Source: Flavobacterium sp.
GTDB taxonomy: Bacteria; Bacteroidota; Bacteroidia; Flavobacteriales; Flavobacteriaceae
Assembly: GCF_017744675.1 (NCBI RefSeq)
Contig: NZ_JAGIAV010000004.1
Coordinates: 544,567 to 608,566 of the forward strand
Reading direction: 5' to 3'
DNA: 64,000 nt
The position numbers were made by a program, and so were the translations under genes. The notes beneath the pieces are model-generated. The model worked only from the letters and a program-made list of their open reading frames with translations. It had not been told where the DNA came from and did not search any database. Positions 8,459 through 16,855 of the stretch are shown in pieces (position 1 is the first letter of the stretch; each line of letters opens with the position of its first letter).

Positions 8459-8980
8459 ATGAATACGCTAAAAATAACCAAAGCAACAATAGATGATGTT
8501 TTAAAACTGCAATCGATTGGCAGACAAACTTTTTCTGAAACTTTTGCCGATCTAAACAGTGAGGACAACATGAAAAAATACTTGGAAGAAAGTTTTGCTA
8601 CAGCAAAACTAACTGCCGAATTGAAAAATCCCGCTTCCTATTTTTATTTGGCTGTTTCGGACGAAAAAGTCGTTGGTTATCTGAAATTAAACATAGCTGA
8701 TGCTCAAACAGAAAAAGAAGATTTAGATGCTTTGGAAATTGAACGCATTTATGTGGCAAAAGAATTTCATGGTAAAAAAGTGGCTCAAGCCTTATACACT
8801 CAAGCAGAAAAAATTGCCGAAGAAATTAAAGCAAGCTACATGTGGTTGGGCGTTTGGGAGAAGAATTTCAGAGCGCTGAGTTTCTACACCAAAAATGGTT
8901 TTGTGCAATTTGACACGCATATTTTCAGATTAGGCAACGACGAACAGACCGATTTAATGATGAAAAAAAACTTAACTTAA
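8459..8980 (+). CDS. GNAT-family N-acetyltransferase
   Basis: A 173-residue acetyltransferase. The acetyl-CoA site region reads LEIERIYVAKEFHGKKVAQAL, followed by the typical late motif WLGVWEKNFRALSFYTKNGF. It resembles spermidine/spermine-type (PaiA-like) acetyltransferases in layout, but I cannot fix the substrate. The EamA gene starts one base after its stop, so the two are co-transcribed, and the LysR gene is divergent from them. Confidence 0.88.
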   Translation: MNTLKITKATIDDVLKLQSIGRQTFSETFADLNSEDNMKKYLEESFATAKLTAELKNPASYFYLAVSDEKVVGYLKLNIADAQTEKEDLDALEIERIYVAKEFHGKKVAQALYTQAEKIAEEIKASYMWLGVWEKNFRALSFYTKNGFVQFDTHIFRLGNDEQTDLMMKKNLT

Positions 8981-8981
8981 A

Positions 8982-9869
8982 ATGGAAAGAAGACAGCTTT
9001 TATTGTTCTTACTAATTTTGGGCACTGCCTTTTGGGGAGTTTCGTACTCGGTTACCAAAATGGCAATTGGCCACTATTCGCTCAATATTTTTTTATTTTA
9101 CCGTTTCTTTTTAGCTGTGTTTGTATTGAGCATTGTTTTTTGGAAATATGTTAAAGACATCAATCGAGAAGCAATTAAAACAGGGTTTCTGCTTGCTGTT
9201 CCCATGTTTTTAGGGATTCAGTTACAAACTACTGCGCTCAAATATACCGACGCTTCGCAATGTTCTTTCATCGCAGGATTGACGGTAATTATTATTCCGA
9301 TGTTAAAATTGGCGATCTACAGAACCAATACACCGTTAAAGATCTGGATTGCGGCTCTAACTGCGTTAACGGGATTATTTATTATTGCTATAACAGATAA
9401 ATTTACTATAAACGTTGGTGATTTATTCACTATTTCGGGCGCATTTGCCTTTGCTGTTTATTTGATTTCTGTAGAAAAACATTCGGCTGCCAAAAATCTT
9501 TTGTACTCTATCGTTCCGATGTTTGGATTCTGTGCTTTGTTTACTTTTTGTATAGCACTTACCGATTCGCAAGCTGTTTGGTTCCCAAAAGACAACACAT
9601 TTTGGTTTGGATCCATTTATTGCGCTTTGTTCTCTACGGCTTTTATGTATACCGTTTCTAACATTTCACAGCGTTATTTATCAGCAGAACGTGTAGCGGT
9701 TATTTATTTGTTTGAACCTGTTTTTGGAGCAATTGGAGCTTTCTTTATTTTAGGAGAAAATCTTTCGTGGCGCCTGCTTTTGGGCGGAACTTTGATTTTT
9801 TCTGCTACCATTATCTCAGAAGTGAATTTTAAAAGTGAAAGATTGAAGCTTTTTATTCGTAAAAACTAA
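8982..9869 (+). CDS. EamA/DMT-family inner membrane exporter
   Basis: A 295-residue protein with about ten hydrophobic helices in two EamA halves (GTAFWGVSYSVTKMAI at the front, FEPVFGAIGAFFILGE at the end of the second half). Both are standard drug/metabolite transporter motifs. Members export amino acids or other metabolites. It sits in a tight pair with the acetyltransferase, so the pair may modify and expel the same kind of compound under control of the divergent LysR protein; this is inference. Confidence 0.9.
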   Translation: MERRQLLLFLLILGTAFWGVSYSVTKMAIGHYSLNIFLFYRFFLAVFVLSIVFWKYVKDINREAIKTGFLLAVPMFLGIQLQTTALKYTDASQCSFIAGLTVIIIPMLKLAIYRTNTPLKIWIAALTALTGLFIIAITDKFTINVGDLFTISGAFAFAVYLISVEKHSAAKNLLYSIVPMFGFCALFTFCIALTDSQAVWFPKDNTFWFGSIYCALFSTAFMYTVSNISQRYLSAERVAVIYLFEPVFGAIGAFFILGENLSWRLLLGGTLIFSATIISEVNFKSERLKLFIRKN

Positions 9870-9880
9870 GTCGAAATTTT

Positions 9881-10156
9881 AACACATAGAAACATAGTTT
9901 ATTGGAATGTGTAAAGGCGTTTCACTTGTTTGAATACACATAGGTTACATCGTAAACCAAATTCGAAATCTGCAATCCCAAAAACTTCTGGCTTGTTTTA
10001 AATACTTTTGAAAAAACCTTTTTTTTCGAAAACTTTGTCAAAGTTTGAAACTTTGACAAAGTTCTAGCGTAGAAAAGATGCAACAATATCTATGTGTTAG
10101 AAACTAGTTTCTTTCAATCTCCTTTTAAAGAAAGAAAAACTATGTTTCTATGTGTT
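9881..10156. repeat. ACATAG inverted-repeat element, long copy
   Basis: A perfect 17-bp terminal inverted repeat bounds the 276-bp stretch: AACACATAGAAACATAG at 9881-9897 and CTATGTTTCTATGTGTT at 10140-10156. The interior carries parts of other copies in both orientations and an AACTTTG hairpin at 10031-10063. It may be two shorter elements fused head to head. It fills nearly the whole gap between the EamA and phytochrome genes, which are convergent. Confidence 0.65.
10031..10063. repeat. AACTTTG hairpin, copy 3
   Basis: AACTTTGTCAAAGTT and AACTTTGACAAAGTT with a three-base spacer, identical in its arms to the copies at 6488 and 6779. It lies between two convergent genes and could terminate either, although no long T run follows on the plus strand. 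Confidence 0.65.
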
Positions 10157-10184
10157 TAAATTCCTGCAATTAGATTGTTATCTT

Positions 10185-12461
10185 TTACAAAGGCAGAAGC
10201 GTATCTTTAGGATCGCAGGGAAAATAGATAATAATATCCGTTCCTTCTCCTGGTTTTCCTTGGGCATAAATATCTCCGCCAATAGCCTGCATTATTTTTT
10301 TACACAAAGCAAGACCTATTCCTGAACCGGTATATTGTTCCTGAGGATGGAGTCTAGTAAATATTTTAAAGATCGATTTTTCATACTGCTGTTCAAAACC
10401 AATTCCGTTATCAGAAAAACGAACCCAATGGCAATATACTTTAAATAGATTACTAATAATTACTGGTTCTTGAGAAGCTGTAATTTTAATTTTCGTATTT
10501 CTCTCTGGAGATCCATATTTTAAAGAATTCTGAATGATATTGGTAAACAGCTGTTTCATCAAAAAAGTTATTGCATGAACCTCTGGAAGGTTTTCATATT
10601 CGATTACAGCGTTATTTTCTGTAATAGATTCGTTCATTTCCTTGAGAACAGATTGCAGCACTTCATTCAAATCTACACTATCTAAAGCATCTCTATTATT
10701 TTTTATACGAGTATATTTTAAAATATCCTCTAATAAACCGCTCATCCTATTGGCCGATTTTGAAACTCGCTCTAACGAATTGGAAATCGATTCTGTAGAA
10801 ATAACATCCAACTCAGAAAGCATTTTCGAAGTAATGAGCTGAATTTTACGCAACGGTTCCTGCAAATCATGCGTACTAATCCAGTTTATGTTTTCGAGCT
10901 CTGAATTGGTTTCTTTTAATACTTCACTTTGGTTTCGATATTTTTCCTCTTCTTCACTAAGCATTATTAAAATAAGCTGATTCTGCAAAGTATGAGCATA
11001 TTGCGCCGCCGCATTAATTTCATACGATCTCCAAACATTACTTTGATTATTTACGATCTGTTTCCAAATATTAAATGAATTTCTAGGATGAAGTCCGTTA
11101 CTATCTTTAACAATGCTCTTTTCAGGATCTCCTCCCCAATGTATTTCAGAAATAGTCTCTGGCCTAAACCATATGATATGATCGCTATTTCCTAGAGAAT
11201 GATAGATAATTCCAGCAAAATTCTCGTCTTTAGCAAATTCAGGAAAATAATCGCTGATTTTATTGGTTGAGAAAATTTCAGTTATATTCTTACTGGCAAT
11301 TTTTTCAATTAAACTGAAAATCTGTTCGTCATTTGGTGTCTGACCATTTTTATAAACTTTATTTCTAGAAATGATGGACACTCCTGCAGCGTTACAGATC
11401 TCTAAAAGTTGTGGTGCAGCAATTATCGTCTCTAATGATTTTTGTAAAATAGGAAGATCAAGCGCATTTAATTGTTCTAATGCTAAAATCGTATTTTGTG
11501 CGCTGATGTACTCATCATTAGATTGCCTAATATCAATTTGAGAAGTGATAAACTGCCCTTGGAGTTTTGCGGCTAATCGAATTTCTGGAGATATATTTTT
11601 TTCTGAATAATGATGACAGGCAATTAACCCCCATAATTTTCCATGATGGATAAGAGAAATGGTCAAGGTGGCTCCTACTCCAATATTTTTAAGATATTCT
11701 ACGTGAATTGGAGAAGTGCTTCTTAAGATGGAAAGGCTTAAATCTAGATTTTTTCCTTCTTTATCATCAACCGTATAAATTGGAACTGGCTCGTAATTAA
11801 TATCAACAATCAGTCTAAGCTGATTTCTAATGTATAACTCACGAGCTTGAGCAGGAATATCAGTATGAGGATAATGAAGTCCTAAAAAAGGTTCTAGATC
11901 TTCTCGGCAATCTTCTGCAAAGACTTCACCGTTATATTGTTCATCAAAACGGTAAATCATTACACGGTCATAACCCGTTATTTCACGAGTTCCTTTTGCA
12001 ACAAGAGCACATAAATCTTTAAGAGATTTCGTTTTATTCATTTGACTAACAAACTGAATCGTCTGTTTGTAAGCATCGGCCAATTTTTCTCTATCTGCAA
12101 ACAGTAATTCGGCTTCTAGAACAAAAATGCCATCACTAACATGAATATTGATTTGGAATAATTTTCCGAGCAGTTCGATCTCAAGCGGAAAAGCATCTTG
12201 AACTTCATCTCCTTTTATATAGGCCAATATTTCTTCTTGTGCAATGGAGCCAAAAATGGTTACAAAATCTTTTCCTAACATCTGAATGTGGGAAATATCA
12301 AAATATACAGCAACATTTTCTGTACAAAAATCTATTTTCCAATCTTGCGTAATACCAAGTAAAAAGCCATGAGGCTGAATTTTTCCTGGAATATGTATAG
12401 GTTCATGTTCGCAATTGGTTAACGTAACAAGATCTCGATTGACTATATCTCTAATTTTCAT
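10185..12461 (-). CDS. Bacteriophytochrome sensor histidine kinase
   Basis: A red/far-red light sensor kinase of 758 residues that binds biliverdin. It runs PAS-GAF-PHY, then HisKA and HATPase. The biliverdin-attaching cysteine is N-terminal (TNCEHEPIHIPG, Cys17), as in bacterial BphPs. The GAF has HTDIPAQARELY in place of the common PASDIPAQAR. The PHY tongue motifs are present (HWGGDPEKS and PRNSF). The kinase H-box is STHDLQEPLRKI; the ATP site shows QNSLKYG, DNGIGF and GSGIGLALC. I chose the ATG at 12461, 4 bp after the heme oxygenase stop, over an upstream start inside that gene, because the family pattern begins there. No partner response regulator is adjacent. Confidence 0.95.
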   Translation of the reverse strand: MKIRDIVNRDLVTLTNCEHEPIHIPGKIQPHGFLLGITQDWKIDFCTENVAVYFDISHIQMLGKDFVTIFGSIAQEEILAYIKGDEVQDAFPLEIELLGKLFQINIHVSDGIFVLEAELLFADREKLADAYKQTIQFVSQMNKTKSLKDLCALVAKGTREITGYDRVMIYRFDEQYNGEVFAEDCREDLEPFLGLHYPHTDIPAQARELYIRNQLRLIVDINYEPVPIYTVDDKEGKNLDLSLSILRSTSPIHVEYLKNIGVGATLTISLIHHGKLWGLIACHHYSEKNISPEIRLAAKLQGQFITSQIDIRQSNDEYISAQNTILALEQLNALDLPILQKSLETIIAAPQLLEICNAAGVSIISRNKVYKNGQTPNDEQIFSLIEKIASKNITEIFSTNKISDYFPEFAKDENFAGIIYHSLGNSDHIIWFRPETISEIHWGGDPEKSIVKDSNGLHPRNSFNIWKQIVNNQSNVWRSYEINAAAQYAHTLQNQLILIMLSEEEEKYRNQSEVLKETNSELENINWISTHDLQEPLRKIQLITSKMLSELDVISTESISNSLERVSKSANRMSGLLEDILKYTRIKNNRDALDSVDLNEVLQSVLKEMNESITENNAVIEYENLPEVHAITFLMKQLFTNIIQNSLKYGSPERNTKIKITASQEPVIISNLFKVYCHWVRFSDNGIGFEQQYEKSIFKIFTRLHPQEQYTGSGIGLALCKKIMQAIGGDIYAQGKPGEGTDIIIYFPCDPKDTLLPL

Positions 12462-12465
12462 TGTC

Positions 12466-13062
12466 TTATCTGCCCTCAAAATGCTTATAAATACTATCAA
12501 AAGCAAATATTGCTCCTTCTATAATCTCATCTCCGCAATTATGCTCTTGTTCGTACTCTGAAAGAAAATTAAGGAAAGATTTCCAAAAGCTTCCTGTTTT
12601 TTCTCCATAACCGTTAAAATAAGAAACGCCTTGTACTCCTGAAAGTTCTGGAAATTTAGAAACATTTTTCAAAATAAATCTTCCGCCAAGTGTTGAACCT
12701 TCTACGACATATAAAATTCCTAAAGCAAATGGAACTGAAATTCCTTGTGTTTCAAAAACTTTTTCCGAATTCATTTTTGGAGCATTCAGAAATAAAAGAT
12801 CATTTTCTATAAGATGTTTCTTTCTTCTTTGTTCCAGATCTTCAATTGCATTTGCGAAAAAAGGAAAAATAAGTCCCTCTGTATCGTTATGCACATCATG
12901 CATTAAACTTAAATAATACCTGTAATCTTCGATTTTCATATCTGGCGACATAATCGACATAGACACTGGAAGTTCTTCTAATTTCTTATGAGAATCAGAC
13001 GTTTGTGTTTTTAAATCATTAAGAAAACTAGAAGCTATAGCAGAAGTTGTATTTGTACTCAT
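12466..13062 (-). CDS. Biliverdin-producing heme oxygenase (BphO-type)
   Basis: A 198-residue cytoplasmic enzyme that opens heme to biliverdin, iron and carbon monoxide. The proximal heme ligand region is TSDSHKKLEE (His25), and the distal helix has the glycine-rich LYVVEGSTLGGRF. It lies directly upstream of the phytochrome kinase, 4 bp apart, so the operon makes chromophore and apoprotein together, the usual bphO-bphP pairing. Iron release from heme is an alternative role but less likely here. Confidence 0.92.
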   Translation of the reverse strand: MSTNTTSAIASSFLNDLKTQTSDSHKKLEELPVSMSIMSPDMKIEDYRYYLSLMHDVHNDTEGLIFPFFANAIEDLEQRRKKHLIENDLLFLNAPKMNSEKVFETQGISVPFALGILYVVEGSTLGGRFILKNVSKFPELSGVQGVSYFNGYGEKTGSFWKSFLNFLSEYEQEHNCGDEIIEGAIFAFDSIYKHFEGR

Positions 13063-13111
13063 GTGTGTAATATTCTTTATTATCGAGAGTCAATTTGGCA
13101 ACTCCTCCTCA

Positions 13112-13119
13112 CAAATTTA
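13112..13119 (-). promoter_or_regulatory. Candidate -7 element for the heme oxygenase/phytochrome operon
   Basis: On the minus strand this reads TAAATTTG, a full match to TAnnTTTG, 50 bp upstream of the heme oxygenase start. I see no good TTTG -33 element at the right distance, so the call is weak. Confidence 0.3.
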
Positions 13120-13169
13120 AACAAAAATTATTAGCTGTATGTTAAAACATTTCCTTTGCAAAATTCAAA

Positions 13170-14504
13170 TCAATCTTCAATCAAAGAAATTTCAAAAATC
13201 GTTTTTCCGTTTTCATTTCGATGAGAAATATAACCGCCGTGCGCTTCTATAATATTTTTGGATAAAGTCAAGCCAATTCCAGCGCCTTCAGTTCTTGTGG
13301 TATAAAAAGGAAGAAATATTTTGTCTTCAATTTCCTTTTCGATTCCTCTTCCGTTGTCTATAACTCTTATAAAAACGCGGTTGTTTTTGGCTTCCGCCGA
13401 AATCGAAATTTGTTTGGAATCTTTATTTTCTAAAGCATTAATCGAATTTGTCAACAAATTAATCAGTACTTGTTCTGTTTGCTGAGAATCGATATTTATC
13501 CAATAGTTTTGAGTAACTGAATTTGTAACTTCAATGTTGTTTTTTTTGAATAACGGACTCATGATTTGAATGCAGTTTTCGACCAAATGCTGTAATTCTA
13601 TTTTTTCTTTCTTTGGTGAAGGCAACATGGCGAGTTTTCGATATCCTTCAACAAATTTCTGCAAATGATCGCTTCGCCTCAACATGGTTTGCACGCTGTG
13701 TTTAATGTCTTCTAAATCTTCTGATGAAAGCGAATCTTGCTCTACTACATCTTCTAAATTTTGACAGATCGAACGAATTGGCGTTATAGAATTCAGCAAT
13801 TCATGAGAAATCACTTTCATCAAATTAATCCATGCGTCTTTCTCTTTTTTCTCGACCACATTCTGAATCGAATCGAGCAAAACAATAAAATAATCCTGTT
13901 CAAAAATTTCGGTTCTTGATGCCTGTAAAACAAATGTTTGTCTGCTTTGCTCATTTATACTGATTTCTATTGAAGTTTTAATTTCATGAAAATCATCTTT
14001 CTCAATGATTTCGCATAAAGCGGGGAGCTGATTTTTAAGATATTTCCATTTAGAAACCTTCGAAACATTAAAATGACTCGAAAAATAATCATTCATTAAA
14101 AAAATACTCCAATCAGATTCTTGTTTCTGTAAAATAATGACACCTGATTCTATATTATTTAAAATCGAACGATAAATAATATCTCTTGTTACTTGCTCGT
14201 TTTGCTTGTTTTTTAGCACTTCATACAAATGGAACAATTCGTTATAAGTGCTATTGAATTTATGTTTGGAAAAATCGGAACTAAAATCATGCTGCAAAAT
14301 CGAAGAAATGGTTTTGTTGTAAACCAAAACCAGGTTTCGGACATAAAAATACATTTCACGACCAAGCAGAAAAACCATGCAAAGGCCAAATATTCCGGTA
14401 AACAGCAAACCAATTCTAAAAAAGTAAAGCGACAACTCAATTCCGATCACGATAAAAATCAATCGAAGAAAAAGGAGTTTATAGGTTTCTAACGTTTTCA
14501 ACAT
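13170..14504 (-). CDS. Membrane sensor histidine kinase (NtrB-like), partner of the sigma-54 activator
   Basis: A 444-residue kinase. Two N-terminal membrane helices (about 12-30 and 33-50) have a very short loop, so the signal is probably sensed in or near the membrane. A PAS-like region follows (about 105-215). The H-box is ISHELLNSITPIRSI with His234; ATP-site motifs are LINLLTNSINAL, DNGRGIEKE and GAGIGLTLSKNI. It starts 2 bp after the stop of the NtrC-type gene and is co-transcribed with it. Together they should form a two-component system controlling the divergent ABC transporter. Cell-envelope stress is a plausible signal but is a guess. Confidence 0.92.
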   Translation of the reverse strand: MLKTLETYKLLFLRLIFIVIGIELSLYFFRIGLLFTGIFGLCMVFLLGREMYFYVRNLVLVYNKTISSILQHDFSSDFSKHKFNSTYNELFHLYEVLKNKQNEQVTRDIIYRSILNNIESGVIILQKQESDWSIFLMNDYFSSHFNVSKVSKWKYLKNQLPALCEIIEKDDFHEIKTSIEISINEQSRQTFVLQASRTEIFEQDYFIVLLDSIQNVVEKKEKDAWINLMKVISHELLNSITPIRSICQNLEDVVEQDSLSSEDLEDIKHSVQTMLRRSDHLQKFVEGYRKLAMLPSPKKEKIELQHLVENCIQIMSPLFKKNNIEVTNSVTQNYWINIDSQQTEQVLINLLTNSINALENKDSKQISISAEAKNNRVFIRVIDNGRGIEKEIEDKIFLPFYTTRTEGAGIGLTLSKNIIEAHGGYISHRNENGKTIFEISLIED

Positions 14505-14506
14505 AG

Positions 14507-15856
14507 CTAGCCGATATTGATATTAAACTTTTCTAAACGTCTATATAGCGCACCTCTTGACAAACCTAATTCTTCAGCGGTTTTGCTAATATTGTTGTTA
14601 TTTTTAAGAAGCGCTTTTTCAACCGTAGCTTTCTCAACCGAAGAAAGCTGTATATCGTCTGGATTTTCTTCGTAAGGCGTTATAGTTTCCAAGTCCAAAT
14701 CAGACACGGTAATCGTATTATTTTCACAAAGAATAACAGCGCGTTCGATCTTATTTTCCATTTCGCGAATGTTTCCGTTCCAAGCGTGTCTTTCAATTTG
14801 TTCCAAGACTTTTTTGTCAAAAACAATTTCGTCACGACCGTATTTTTCAATCATTTTATCCAAAAGATATTCGGCAAGCGGAATTTTATCTTCGTGTCGT
14901 TCTCTTAGCGGAGGCAAAACAATTTCCATCGTGTTTATACGATAATACAAGTCTTCACGGAAGTTTTTGTCGGCAACTTCTAGTTTTAAATTCAAATTGG
15001 TTGCCGTTATGATGCGCACATTCAAAGGTCTTGCTTTGGTTTCTCCTAATCGCGTTACGGTTTTCGTCTGAATAACTTGAAGCAGTTTTGATTGCAAATG
15101 AAGCGGTACATTTCCTATTTCATCCAAGAAAATAGTACCATTTTGCGCCATCTCAAAACGTCCCGCTGTATCGGTTTTGGCATCGGTAAAAGCGCCTTTG
15201 GCATAACCAAATAACTCACTTTCAAAAATATTCGAATTTAAAGAACCCAAATCTACTGCAACAAACGGCTGATTTTTCCTTTCCGATTGCGAATGGATGT
15301 GATGTGCCATAACAAATTTCCCAGTACCATTTTCGCCCAAAATCAACACATTCGCATCCGTTTTCGCCACTTTATCCGCTAGCGAATACGCCTTTTTTAT
15401 AATTTCAGAACTTCCAACAAAAAATTCCTCCTTAATCTCGATTTCCTTGTTTTTCTTTTGTTCTTTTCTTGCTTTATCTACCGCTTGTTTAACCGATTCT
15501 AAGAGTTTTTTATTTTCCCAAGGTTTCAAGATATAATCAAAAGCACCCGATTTTAAACCTTCAACAGCGGTTTCTACTTTTCCAAAAGCCGTCATTAAAA
15601 TCACAACTGTTTTGGGCGAAAGCGTTTTTATTTCTTTCAGCAAATACAAACCTTCTCTCCCATCTTCAAATCCCAATCGGTAATTCATGTCCAACAAAAC
15701 TACATCAATGGCATTTTTAGACAATAATTCAACAATATTTTTTGGATTATTGAGCGTATATATGTTTTCAAAATACTTTTTCAGATAAACTTTTGACGCA
15801 AAAAGGATGTCTTCTTGATCATCGATGATTAAAATAGAAGCGTTGGTCTTTTTCAT
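14507..15856 (-). CDS. NtrC-family sigma-54-dependent response regulator
   Basis: A 449-residue activator. The receiver domain (1-125) has the phosphoacceptor Asp56 in VVLLDMNY. The AAA+ domain has Walker A GENGTGK (174-180) and Walker B TIFLDEIGN (241-249). The sigma-54 contact loop reads GAFTDA (221-226) instead of the classic GAFTGA. A Fis-type helix-turn-helix ends the protein (NISKTAEELGLSRGALYRRL). It is the first gene of the regulator-kinase operon. A perfect palindrome 26 bp before its start codon is its probable binding site. It should activate a sigma-54 promoter of the divergent ABC genes. Confidence 0.95.
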   Translation of the reverse strand: MKKTNASILIIDDQEDILFASKVYLKKYFENIYTLNNPKNIVELLSKNAIDVVLLDMNYRLGFEDGREGLYLLKEIKTLSPKTVVILMTAFGKVETAVEGLKSGAFDYILKPWENKKLLESVKQAVDKARKEQKKNKEIEIKEEFFVGSSEIIKKAYSLADKVAKTDANVLILGENGTGKFVMAHHIHSQSERKNQPFVAVDLGSLNSNIFESELFGYAKGAFTDAKTDTAGRFEMAQNGTIFLDEIGNVPLHLQSKLLQVIQTKTVTRLGETKARPLNVRIITATNLNLKLEVADKNFREDLYYRINTMEIVLPPLRERHEDKIPLAEYLLDKMIEKYGRDEIVFDKKVLEQIERHAWNGNIREMENKIERAVILCENNTITVSDLDLETITPYEENPDDIQLSSVEKATVEKALLKNNNNISKTAEELGLSRGALYRRLEKFNINIG

Positions 15857-15881
15857 TTTTGTTCGGTTTTGGACGAAAGGT

Positions 15882-15897
15882 GTCCATTAATGGACAG
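15882..15897. promoter_or_regulatory. Perfect 16-bp palindrome, likely activator binding site
   Basis: TGTCCATTAATGGACA is fully symmetric, as expected for a dimer of a Fis-type helix-turn-helix. A half-site TGGAC just beside it (15871-15875) forms an overlapping second dyad with GTCCA. It lies between the NtrC-type gene and the divergent ABC operon, about 70 bp upstream of the candidate sigma-54 element, the normal place for an upstream activating sequence. It is also close enough to the regulator gene to allow autoregulation. Confidence 0.65.
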
Positions 15898-15956
15898 TTC
15901 AATTTTATTTCGAAAAATAATCCCTTAAAAACAAGGCGATTATAAGCTTTAATTTA

Positions 15957-15973
15957 TTGGCACGAAAATCACA
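15957..15973 (+). promoter_or_regulatory. Candidate sigma-54 promoter of the ABC operon
   Basis: TTGGCACGAAAATCACA has a perfect -24 block (TTGGCACG) at correct spacing from a poor -12 block (TCACA where TTGCA is expected). It points toward the ABC ATPase, whose start is 168 bp downstream. The adjacent sigma-54 activator and palindrome support it. The weak -12 keeps confidence moderate. Confidence 0.5.
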
Positions 15974-16141
15974 ATAGAACTTGTAAATCATTAATAATTA
16001 ACAGCTTTCGGAAGTACAAATAACCAAATAAATAGCGATAATTTAAAAATATTTTATCTTAATTTTCAGACTTGTTTCTTTCCATTCCGAAGGCATAAAA
16101 ATTTTAAAAGAAAATCAATCAAAAACCAAAAACAGTCCATT

Positions 16142-16852
16142 ATGATTACCATTACAAAACTTTCAAAAGTATTTAGAACTGAGGAATTAGAAACCAAAGC
16201 ATTAAGCGAAATTTCGTTAACGATCAACCAAGGCGATTTCGTTTCTATTATGGGACCATCAGGAAGCGGAAAATCGACTTTACTGAACATTATCGGACTT
16301 TTAGACAGTGCTTCTAGCGGAAGCTATGATCTTCTTGGCCAAGAAATGGTGGGTTTGAAGGAAAAACAAAAATCGCAAGCTAGAAAAGAAAACATCGGAT
16401 TCATTTTCCAGAACTTCAATTTAATTGATGAATTATCGGTTTTCGACAATATCGAACTGCCTTTGATTTATGCTAATGTTCCTTCTGCCGAAAGAAAATC
16501 TCGTGTAAATGAGATAGCAAAAATTTTAGGAATCGCTCATAGATTAAAACATTTTCCTCAACAGCTTTCAGGCGGACAACAGCAGCGTGTAGCCGTAGCA
16601 AGAGCTTTAATCAATAATCCGAAAATTATTTTGGCCGATGAGCCAACAGGAAATCTAGACAGTAAAAACGGAAATGAGGTAATGGAATTACTAACCGATC
16701 TTCACGCTAGCGGATCGACTATCCTGATGGTTACGCACTCTGATTACGATGCTTCTTTTTCGCAAAAAACCATTTTTATGAAAGATGGCGTGATTCTTTC
16801 AGAAAAAGTGAATCATAGAAATGTGGATGTTCTTGTAAATGCCAAAAACTAG
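16142..16852 (+). CDS. ABC transporter ATP-binding protein, MacB/LolD type
   Basis: A 236-residue ATPase that powers the two following permeases. Walker A is GPSGSGKST (38-46), the signature is LSGGQQQR (142-149), Walker B is IILADEP, and the H-loop is MVTHSD. The LolD/MacB subgroup is shown by the [15 protein letters not shown] stretch. It starts the operon, and the first permease starts 3 bp after its stop. Proteins of this group drive mechanical movement of a periplasmic domain rather than classical transport across the inner membrane. Confidence 0.95.
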   Translation: MITITKLSKVFRTEELETKALSEISLTINQGDFVSIMGPSGSGKSTLLNIIGLLDSASSGSYDLLGQEMVGLKEKQKSQARKENIGFIFQNFNLIDELSVFDNIELPLIYANVPSAERKSRVNEIAKILGIAHRLKHFPQQLSGGQQQRVAVARALINNPKIILADEPTGNLDSKNGNEVMELLTDLHASGSTILMVTHSDYDASFSQKTIFMKDGVILSEKVNHRNVDVLVNAKN

Positions 16853-16855
16853 ATT

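Noticed and set aside
12462..12506. Longer start for the phytochrome gene
   Set aside because: It would overlap the heme oxygenase gene and add 15 residues outside the family pattern; the ATG at 12461 fits the operon spacing.
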